Source: Lepidostoma basale (Eukaryota > Arthropoda > Insecta > Trichoptera > Lepidostomatidae). From it: DNA of 64,000 nt. How positions within the stretch are numbered: position 1 is the first letter of the stretch; the number at the start of each line of letters is the position of its first letter. Where the stretch lies: assembly GCA_022606425.2 (NCBI GenBank), contig JAHDVF020000067.1:1302001-1366000 (forward strand), in the 5' to 3' direction. Shown here piece by piece: positions 36,101 to 48,100 of the stretch. Position numbers and translations under genes: made by a program. The notes below the pieces were generated by a model that worked only from the letters and a program-made list of their open reading frames with translations, was not told where the DNA came from and made no database searches.

Positions 36101-39100
36101 CAATTTGTAAAATACGGTGAGAAACTGTACCAAGTTACAAAATTTATTTATCTGGGAAACATGTTTACAAGAAACGGAAAAATGGAGAAAGACATCAATA
36201 GAAGGGTCGGTGATAGGAACAAAATAAACATCGGGGAGTCGGAGAAATCGAAGTGCATACATGACACGATGTATGAATGTAGAGAATGCGAGAGAAATAT
36301 GCCAGGACAGAACATTGTGGTGGTCCATTCTTTCCCTTTCGCATTTACCCCTCCATGGAGACGGTGTGATTGTTATTTAGTTAGTTAGTTATTTTGGCGT
36401 TAACATTATTATCTAAATATAATCGTGACCGAACATTTCTTTAATTACTATCTATCATCATCGTCATCGGCTGTCCCTCGTGTCCGAGGAAGACTGTCCT
36501 TCACGGTTGTGGGTCCACATGAAACTGAAGAGCCCGATCCTGGACCCACATATTCTGGGGCATCTGGAGCAGGGAAAGGCGCTTCCCCTACCCCGAAGGT
36601 CACCGTCTCCCAGTGGTCTCTCCTTTCTCCTCCTCCTCCTCTAAGCGGCGTAGTCTCTGCTCTGTGCTTCAGAGTCTTGTGTGCCTTTATTTTTTTATTA
36701 TTTTTTAAAAAGACTAACATCAAGGATTTATATCAATGATATTAGAATTTATTTTACAATCTTCAATGTGAGCAGAAAATAGCTCATTATTATGAAGAAG
36801 GAATCTGGTCGTGTCCAGGCTTGAACCCATGTCCCCTGGATCAGGAGCCAAGCGTTCTATCCCCTAGACCACCATCCGGTTAAATGTACTGTCCTCTGCA
36901 GTCTTTTCCCAGCAAACGCAGTCGATGCCAGTCTTATGTAGGTTTCCTTTAAGGGAGTCCTTAAAGCACTTCCTCTGGCCACCGTGTGAGCTTTTTCCTT
37001 GGGTAAGCTGAGAGTACATAATCTTCCTTGGGAGTCTTGTCTCAGGCATTCTGACGACGTGACCAGCCCAGCGCAGTTGTTTTTTGATAATGGCAGCCTC
37101 GATACTTATCATATTGACCTCAGCAAGTATGTTGTCATTTGTCCGTTTGTTGGACATTCAAAAGTGTTTTATTTATTGATTTTAATCTTTCCGTTGTTTA
37201 TAAAAAATCTTTCCAATTACTATTTAAATTATTTTTTTGTTACAGGACCTTTGTCAACTGTCCTGTTCTCCGGGACATTTGAACAGAGCTACATCCCTCA
37301 TGCTGTGGCGTACATTGCTTGCTTGGGGGAGCAGGCCGCAAGGTGTGATGATCAGCAAAACTTCACTCAACCGCAGGTAATACTATCATCTTCTTCTGGT
37401 GCCTGCGCTACTTGGAACAGTTTCTTAATTCTTCTCATTTCTGTCCAATCTCTTATATTCCGCATCCAGTACAACCGCCTCCTCCCAACCCATACACTAT
37501 GATATAATATCCATACATGCCAAAATCGCTCAGGTCAGTTTTTGTCGATTTTTAGATTTCATTAAACACAGGGTGTGACAGAGCAGACGGTGCAGTTTTG
37601 AAGGGTTATTAAAAAAAAACGGCGCAACTTACAGAAATGAGATAAATTTTATTTTATTTGGTACATCATGCCGTTTTACGTATCAAGTCTTGAAGATGAC
37701 ATCAGAAAGATGACGGCCCCCAGCAGCGATACATACATGAAGGCGATTTCTGAAGCTTTCGGCTGCATTTTGGCACATCTCATGGCCAATCTCATGGCCA
37801 TTTATTCTAACACCTGATGATGCCAACATCGGTTGGCGAAACGAAAAAAAAAATGTGGTATACAACAGTGTTTTAAATTTTAACGGTTAAAATGTTGTGT
37901 TATATCATAACCGAAACATGTCCGTGTAAAATGAAAAAGTGTTTAACACCAAGCGTTAATCTGTTTATTCAAAAATGAATCCACAGCACAAAGTAATGGT
38001 GAATATAGAAGAAATACTGTCTAATTTTCAAATACGGATTTGTGGAACTTATTAAAAAAATACTCTCCTGTAAAATGCGAAAATAATTCACGTGTGCTTT
38101 TGCCAAATAGGTATAGATGTACAATTGAAAATTATGTGACAAATTATTGCTTCAAAAATGGTTTAAAATAAGTTCGTAAGTAAAATGTTTGACTACAGTA
38201 TTTTTCCATGGTCTGAAAAGTAAAATAACTTCGATAGTCCATTTTTTTGGCCGATACACCATGATACCTTAACATTTTAAACTGTAAATGAATCAACTTT
38301 TTGTATCAAAATTGTTGTTTATTTTACGCGACAGCTGTTTTATCAACCAATGTTGGCATCATGGTGTAACGCCTGATGATAATTTTTTTTTTTTTTATAC
38401 GATTTAATATGGGAGTATCGTGAGAGGACTCACATTACTGATACCCCACATTTTATGACATGAATTTTTATACATTATTATAAACAGGAAATATACTTAT
38501 TGTAGATTGTAAAAAATTATACATATAATTACTTAAAACTAACTAAACTAAACAATCGAGCAAATAACAAATTACGACAAGTAAAAATTCCATTCAAATT
38601 TAAGTATTTTAAAAGTTAAATATAAATTACTATGATAATACACCTATAATATTTACTACACAATGGAAAGTGAAATGAAGAAATATATAAATTCTCGACT
38701 TGAAACAGAAAATCAGGGAGAGTTTTGAAAATATCACGAAATAATTGATACAAAGAAAGGATAGAATATGAGTTAGAAAATTTATATCATTTTAAATAAA
38801 TTGCGGTTTCATATATGATGCCAACATTGATTGATGAAACAGCTGTGGCGTAAAATAAACAACAATTGTGATACAAAAAACAAAGTTTATTCATTAACAG
38901 CTTAAAATGTTAAGGTATCACAGTGTTTCGGCCAAAACAATGGACTATCGAAGTAATTTTACTTCCTTAACTACGTTCGAAGGAAGAATAAAGCATTTAT
39001 TATTATTCGGTACTTTCTTGATAAACCTTTGTAACAAGGCATACAATTCGGCATGTATATAATTTAATTTTATAGGTATCTCGTAAAATTACAGGTAAGT

Positions 39101-42100
39101 AGTATGTTTGAAATATTTCCACGGATATCTGGTTCTATGGAAAGGTTTCCCAGGCAGTTAGGGCCCCGGGCGCCTACTCCGATATTAATATTCCCAGGGC
39201 CCGGCAAAGGTATTACCAAACCATTAAGAATCAATTATTGCTTTCTTGCCGGGTACGAAGGAGGGGGGTGTGCGATAAGAAAGATTAATTATAATGTAAA
39301 GTACACCGAGTAAACAAAGGGTGGCTTCAAACCATTGGCGGCAGCCTCATTAAACCGCAAGATTAAATAAACAACAATATATTTTTTAAACATTCACTTG
39401 ACTGATACATAATTCTAAATTGTTTAGAACTATGAAAAATGTGCTTTTTATAAAACATGATATGGGGTGTTTTTTTAGAGGTTTGGTATTTAAACTGGCA
39501 ACATTGTTTAAACAGACTGTCAATTTGACAGACGACAGTTGATTTGTAGTCAATACGTTTTGCCATTTTACTATTAATAGACTTACATCAGAACAGCACT
39601 TGCAAATTTATTTTGAAAGTCATGGTTCTGTTCGCCAAACTTATCGTGCACTACGTCCATTTCACGGTTGACTTAATCGTCCATCTGACCAAGTTATTCG
39701 GAAGACCATGGATCCTTTTCACACCACGTACACTCTAGTGGATAATACGCATCCACAAGACGACAATTGGATTTCGCGATTGCGCTTCATTCGAGCTAGC
39801 TGTGGCGCTCATATGCCCGAAATAATATTCAAACAATAATGGCATAAAATTATCTATCAAATTAAACCGATATTATAGACCTTAACATTATGTTATTGCG
39901 TTTTTTTTTTCATTTTGAATATGTATTGTATACCTCTAAAAAAACAACCAATACCTATATGTTATAACTACATACTGAATAATTTATACGAATGAAAATG
40001 TCGTGACAGCGTTTCGCCAACCAATGTTTGCATCATCGGGTGTTACAAATAACTCAATGAACAACTGATGATGGCAACATTGGTAGACGAAACAGCTTTC
40101 GCAACATTTTTCACAATGTTCATAATTTAACAGTTAATAATGTTGAAGTAGTTTATTATTTCGGCCAAACCAATGTACTGTTTAATAATAATGCTTTTCG
40201 AAATTCTTATATTTTTATGAGAAGTTAATTCATTTGCAAATTTAACTTTCCCATAACATTAGTTTCTTAAACTTCAATAAAAAAAAATTGAATATCAAAA
40301 GATATAAAAAAATCATTGATATTTTGCCTTAGACTGGCGAAACAGTTCATTTACGTAAGTTATAATATAGCTTCTTGATAATAAATATTTTCATTTGTAT
40401 ATTTGCCTAGATTTTCACGGTTGGTATCAAGTATTTACTTTGAGATTTTAGGGAAGTCATTGACAACGTTTTCCGAAGCTTCAGCCTAGAGAGAAGAGCT
40501 ACACGGATTTTCCCAAAATTCCAAATTATATTTTCATTAATATTATCTTTATAATAAGCAATTACAGTTATGCTAACCTAAATTAAACTTTTTGTGAAAA
40601 CAAAACATAATATTTCCGGAGTTTATCTAAAAGCATCTTTCGCAAAATTCTGCTTAAATATGGAGCGCATGGATGGAAAAAGAATGGTTAAGAAAGTAAA
40701 CGTTAATTATTTTAATGGAATACGGAGTCGATGCAAGCCGAGGAAAACACGGCATGACCAAATAAATCAAATTTTAAAGATTGGTCATGTTAAAAGTCGG
40801 AAGAATCAACGTGCGTGTACGACTCGCTGTAAGAATGTGGAAGAAGCTAGAGAGGTGTGCCAGGATAGAATAGTGTGGCGGTCCATTCTCTCTGCCTGCT
40901 CCTACGTGGAAACGGTGTGATGGTTTTTTGTTGTTAATGTAGAGCGATCGCTTTATGTTTAACAACATTCCTCATTCCGCCCTTCTTACGACCACCCGTC
41001 TGACAAATTTTTGGAAGATGTATATATAGTAGAATATTGCATTAATACTTTCGTTATCATTATTTTTTCATTTATTATTTCTATGCGTGTGGATCCACAG
41101 TTGTAAACACGCATTCCACCAGTCAAGGTCAGTTCATAGCGGGCATAGCGGCATCGGTGGAGTGCGGATGTATGAACGAAAATGGTGTCTACGCGAGAAA
41201 AAGAAGTCATCGGTGAATTTATTGAACTCTATAGGGACATGCCCTGTCTTTGGGACCTAGTCGACAACACACTGAGGTGGGAGCCTTGTTTTAAATAGTG
41301 TGGACGCCACACTAACCGTGGGCTCCACATTGCTCCACTGACCCCTGTGGAGAGCTTGTTTAAAACAGTATGTGGACGCTACACCAACCGTGGGCTCCAC
41401 AGCTCTCCACCTAGGTCACCCATGTGGAAAGCTTGTTTCAAACAGTGTGGCACGGCCTTATAGGTCCAAAACCATTAAAAAGATATAATAAATTACAAAA
41501 AGGCAGAAAACATGCAAGGAAGAAACAATAAACTTAAAACCCTTCAAAATTATCCATTATGGTGAAAAGTTTGGTCGACGTTGTGTCTTTTTCTATTCGT
41601 CATTTTGTTAGTAACCCTGACAAATCAATTAAAGCTTTGCAGTACCAAAACTAAACATACAAGAAAGTCATATAAAGGGTTCATAGATTCTATAAAAATA
41701 TAAAGTTTAAAGAGCAGCTTAAGGAATCTATTTCATTGTCTAGACTTTGAAGGCGATAAACTAGTTATTCAAGTGCCACGTGGCTGAATACTCGATCTGC
41801 ACAATTTGGAGCTTCTGGATGCTGTAGGACGAAAAGTTTATCTATTGATCCCTCTCTCATCGTGAGTTAAGGGGTAAGGGGCAGTCAGAGGTATGAAATC
41901 CAATCTTCATAGATGGCGCTAGTGTGTAGATTGAAACTAACATGTGAAGTTTGGTGTTACAGATTAACATATATACAACTTCCAAAAGTTTGTCAGACAT
42001 GGTGGTCGTATGATGGGTGGAATGGGGAATGTTGTATTACATAAAGCGTGCGCTTAACCCAACCCATAACAGGTCATAAGTCTTGTAAACACCTCGATCA

Positions 42101-45100
42101 CCAAATTCTGTTTCCAATTTGCATCTTCGGCTCTATTGAGATACAATTAATCCTTAAAAAAATAAGTATTTTAAATTTTACTTTTCTGTCAGTAATTTAA
42201 TTTATTTTATAAAACCAACAATATTAAATTATAATATTTTATTACTACAAGTCATGGGGAATAGTATGTATGAGGTATGCATGCGAAATGATCTGATTAT
42301 GAATGTGAATAAGTCCAAGGTAATGATTTTTTTAAAGGAAGAAATCATGACAGTCTGCAACATTAGCGTGAATGGTGAAAATTTGTAGCAAGTAGTGAGT
42401 TCGTGTATTTAGTTAGTACGTTTACAAGAGATGGACGAGTGGAGAGGGATATTGAAAGAAGGGTTGGGGCAGGCAACAAAGTGAATGGTGCACTTAAAGT
42501 TGTCATCGCAAACTAAAACCTATCAAAAAAAGCTAGAATGACAGTGCACAATGGTGTTCTTCTACCGACCCGTATGTATGGAAGCAAAGCATGGAACTGG
42601 CAAAAAAGGATGAAAGTAGAATAAATGCAGTAGAAATGAGATCTTTTAGACGAATGTGTAGATACTCTGTGTATGATAGAGTGTCGAATGAAAATAAAAG
42701 AAGTGAATGCGGTGCGAATGATGGTGTTATGAACAAATTATATAAAAGGGTCATTAAGATGGTTTGGACATATGGAAGGAATGAATAAAGAAAGAATGGT
42801 TAATGATGTGAATGGAACCAGAAATAGAGGAATACCGTGGAAAACGTGGCACGAGTCAGAGAAATTGACGCGTGTGCTTGACACGATGTATGAATGTTGA
42901 GGAAACGAGAGGAATATGTCAGGTTCCATAAGTGGGGTTTTGCGGTGACTTTTATAACTTCCTACGGGTTCATCTAAAATCATTCAAATAAATAATATAT
43001 ATTTTAATAGTTAATTTAGTGCCTGATTGAAACTTTTTTATTAAATAAACAAAATGCTAGCCTCTAATTATGCAACAGTTAATTGTTTATAAAAATAGAA
43101 GTTTTTAAAAAGTATATAAAATCCTTCGATCAGGTACTAGATCAACTTTTAAAGTAATAATTTTTAGTTTAAAGATTTAAGATGAACCTGTAAGAAGTTA
43201 TAATGGTCACCGCATTATGGAACAGAGTCCAACAGATATGATGATAACTTCATAAAAAAATTATTGATATAAACGAGATTTCTCGTATATACATATATAT
43301 TTTTTTTAATTTGTGTCAAATCAAGTAAAAACATAATATAATAATTTCATATTGGTGGTTTCATGAAAGAAATTAATTTGCTGACAAAAAAAATTAAATA
43401 CTAGTTTTTTTCATACTTACATATAACTGCCTCTTACCCCTTAAGGGAGCGACTCTCGCTGTGAGATGAATGAGCTTGTGCATTTCTGTAAGATAAGGGC
43501 GTTCTAAATCGCGTTAAGTTTTGCGAGAGAAAACGATTTTTTTTATTAGTTCAATTGATCCCTCTACACATCCTTGCAAATTGACACTTAATACCCCTAT
43601 GTCTAACTACCTTATGTCTTGCACGCGAGCCAAGTTTTCCAAAAAAGAAAACCAAGCAATTTTTTCATACTCTTTTTTTTCTTTTACATCCACTTCTCGT
43701 CAAAATGTTCCCTTCTAACAATATATCGGTTTCCTAAAATGTTTTAGAATCTAAAAAATAGCATCATGTTACATTTTTTACAAAATATTGAAGACATTTA
43801 ATTTTTCCATCGTGTATTTATAATTCCAAAATAATGATATTTTTAATCCGTCTAAACAAACGGTTAATAAATCAAACGAAAAATGTTCTCGAGTCAACAA
43901 CCCCCGGAAAATCTCCCTTAAATATTTGTATTAGATATTAATTCTTTGAAATATTTCATTTATTAAGAACCCTTGTAAAATTAACGAAAAAAAACTTCCT
44001 TTTTAAAAATATATGTAATGCAATAAATTTACGATCAGTTATACGAGTATACTCAATTGTAAACATATTTAAAATTTAACCAATTTTATAATATTTTAAT
44101 TATGTATCTTCATAATATCACTGAGGAAGGATGGGGTGCCCGAAACAAGTCTGACATTTAATTTTTTTTTAAATTGGAAGTAAGTGTTGTATGTACAAAG
44201 ACTCGTATATAAAAAAGCAAAATACGAATATTTATATTTGTTTTGTTTTAGCATTGATATGAAATTTACGATCAACGTTTTTTTTATGAACGTGGTATCT
44301 TTTATAATAATAACAAAGATTTCACCGAAAAATTGTAAAATTATTATACTAACTAACTAACCATCACGCCATTTCCCCGGAGGGGTAGGCAGAGAGGATA
44401 GATCGGCAAATTGGCCTGTCCTGGTATACCTCTCGGGCTTCCTCTACAATCATACATCGTACCATGCACGCACGTCGATTGTTCCAACTTCGAATGTGGC
44501 CGCCTTTTAGTAATTGATTAATTTGGTCATGCCATGTTTTCCTCAAAAATACTTATTATGTATAATTTAACCGACGAAAAGCATTTCGGCCAGTCAATTA
44601 AGGTTTACAGTAAATAAATCTTAAGTATCCGATACATAAGTTTTTTGAAATACTGCGTAACGCTGTGTACGAGTATGTATAAAGCACTGTTTCTGAAACT
44701 TGTTCTTTGATGGGACACATGGTAAACCAGGAAATTAAAACATTTTAAAGATAAATATCGTTTTAAGGTTAAAAAAATAACACAGACTCATCTATGAAAC
44801 TTCCCAGAAATTTCTCTCCAGAATTTATACACTGATATCTACAATAGAATATTGAACAAGAATTATTAAGCTATGTTTTCTGAAAAAATATGTATTAGTG
44901 CAGTTAACCGTTCTGTGAATCTTGGCAACAGAACTGTTATTAACCTTTCCTTTACAGTGCTAAAATAAAAACGTGCGTTCCGGTGTAGGGTAGTCAGTAC
45001 GCGTTAAAAAATTTGCGATTTTATATCGGAAAAATAAGAATATTCATAGCTAATCCCTCTATATAATTATAATTGAAGTAAAAAATTATAATAATTGAGA

Positions 45101-48100
45101 TTTGATGGCTAAAAACATTTATTAAAACATCTGGCAACCCTCACGGAACGGGCATAGACCCGCTCTGGTTGCAAGCCCGAAAGCGACTGCCGCCGGCGCG
45201 GTGAGAGTGAGAACATTGAGCTAAAACATATGCAAGAGTGAGATGCGAATATATTGTCGCGTACTCAGCGCTACGAATTTTGTTTCCGATGTTCACAAAA
45301 TACCTCTGATGTACCTGATGAATTCTGATTATTATTAATATATTTTTTTAATCAATGCGTAAATATATTATGGAGGAATACCTAAAATCTTTACCTTGTA
45401 TTTATTAAATGTATAGAGATATTGATGGTTATTAGAAGCAACGTGTAGAAAATACCCATCACAGGGAAGGGAGGGTTAAACTGACAAAACTTGTCAGCCG
45501 GTCAGGTAAAAACAATAAACCCCAACTCTTTCATATGCATAGTGTGAGAAAATATGCTCCTCCACCTGTGCCTAGATACTTAATATGAGATTGATCATCA
45601 TACGTAAAGTAGATCTTTAAATGTGTTACAGTGTTCATAGCCGTGGAACACCAACACTAGTGTTCCGTTGAACATATAATATATTTCATTTCATTTCATT
45701 TATTTTGATAATAATCACAAACATTACAGACATACAAATCCAAATAATTTGCAATTACATTATAAACAGAGAAGCATTAAAAAAAATAAAAATTAAGCTT
45801 AAGAGTAAGAAAAAATCATAACATTGATATTGCATCCCTGAGGCAACTCACGCTATCACGAAATATGTCGACCTCCGAGGCGATCCGATTAAGCAATAAG
45901 ATTGCCCTACCCACAGGCATTACCATTGGCAGGTTGGTTCTGCAGCGTGGCAAATAAAACAATCTGTGCTGTCTTTGACGAAGGTAATTATCAGGGACAA
46001 ATAGACCTACATCACTCAGGACATCCGAGTTCTGTATACGGCCGCCAATCAGCTGAAAGAAATGAACTCCCAAGTGAATGTTCCTCCTTCTCTCCAATGA
46101 TTGGTAGCTTAGCATACCTAGCAAGAATTCAGTCGGAAAGAGCCACGGGTAATAACCGCGCTCCCTGAGGTAAAGAAAGCGCAGAAATTTTTTCTGCACT
46201 CGCTCCACCATCAGAGAATATCGGATCCCAGGCGGTGACCAAATAACGGAACTATATTCCAGCCGACTTCTTACCAGGGAATTATACAACACCCGAAGTA
46301 CCTGTGTGTTCGAAAATATCTTGGCATTCCTGAAAACAAATCCAAGCATTTTAATGGAACTATTACATAGAGCAACTATGTGAAGATTGAACGATAATTG
46401 AGCATCGAACAGAACACCGAGATCTCTGGATGTAGAAGCTCTTTCAAGCTGTACCCCATCCATAAGATAGCGAAAGTATAATGTTTTCGATGCCCGTGTG
46501 TATGACATAACAAAGCACTTGGAGACGTTGAAGAATAATTTGTTACGTTTACTCCATTGGGTTATGCTCTGAATGTCACACTGAAGCTTCAAGCAATCTG
46601 AGGGATTCTCTATTTCGGAGAAAACTTTTATGTCATCAGCAAATAATAAAAAATTTGAAAACTTTATTTCGTTAGAAATATCATTTATGAATATTGTGAA
46701 AAGCAATGGTCCTAAATTGGACCCTTGTGGCACCCCTGATGAGGTGTGAAAGGCTGAAGACTGAAAAAGTCCATATGACACATATTGTTTTCGAGATGTT
46801 AGATAGCTAGAGAAAAGCTTGAGCAGATTGTCACTAAAGCCAATCCTTTGAAGCTTTCGAAGCAAAAGTTGGTGGTCCACCTTATCAAACGCTTTTGAAA
46901 AATCGCTATACGAGCAGTCGACTTGTGCACCTTTATCAAGGCACTTAGTGACAAAGTTCGTAAATACCATCAAATTTGTAATGGTTGAACGCCCTGATCT
47001 GAATCCATGCTGTTCATTAATTATGAATGGTTCTATCTTTGGGTTAATAAAATGATGTATTAACGCCTCAAATACCTTCGCAGGTGTAGATAAAATTGCT
47101 ACTGGTCGATAATTTTCAACACATGATTTTGTGCCTTTCTTGAAAACTGGAGAGATTTTAGAAATCTTCCAAAGTTCCGGAAAGACACCCGTTTGTAGCG
47201 ATCGATTAAATATAATGGACAGTGGTTTTTTGAAAATGTGGTAGCAACCTTTTAATATAAAGGTTGGAACAAAATCTGGACCTAATGAATTCGTGTTTTT
47301 GAGTTGATTAATAGCCTTGAAGACTTCACATTCACTGAAAAAATCTATGGAAATATCTTGAGCGCCCTGAGTCGTATTCTGCGAATCAGCATGGACTGCC
47401 TCATTTGATGGAGTACTGAACACAGATTTAAAATGTTCAGCGAACGCATTCACAACTTCTCTATTGTGAACCTCTTGACCTTGCCACGTCATTGTATCAA
47501 TAACACCACCATCATGGCGTTTGGAGTCTATATATTTCCAAAAATCATTGGGATTTCTCAAAATATCGGCTCCAATGTTGGATATATATGATTTGAAAGA
47601 AGATCTCATTTTACATTTTACCGTAGCTCGAAGACTACTAAAGAGAGTGTAGTAATGTGAATTACCAGAAGACTTCCACTTTTTGTGGTAACTATGTTTC
47701 ATTCTGATGTCACTGATAATATCTCGAGTGAACCACCTCGGATATCGTCTATTAGTGGTAGCCGGGGGTTTCCTAGGGAAGCAATCATCAAAACAAGAAT
47801 ATACAATGTCATAAAAAACTTGTACGGCCTCATTCACGTCTGTTATAGAGCGAAGTTGATCCCAGTTTGCCTGAAAAAGTGCATCATAGAGGAAACTGAA
47901 ATCACCATTGGAAAAATTCCAGCCCCTCCATGATACCGTGTCTGCAGTAGGGACCCTAGAATGTGGTCTTGAAGTCTCTATAATCAAGTCAAAATTTAAT
48001 GCAGGATGGTAAGAGTCCTCTTTCGTGAGGGGAGATTCGTCTCGAGAAACGGATACCGGAACTGTCGAAAATATTAAATCAAGTATTCTTTGTTTGGTAT

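Noticed and set aside
36448..36723. 91-codon - strand frame as a host gene
   Set aside because: It crosses the joint between a SINE tail and a LINE end and is low in complexity; it is TE-derived.
36740..36882. tRNA gene (perfect A and B boxes)
   Set aside because: The boxes are perfect, but no acceptor stem closes and the same unit with a non-tRNA body and A-rich tail occurs three times, so it is a SINE.
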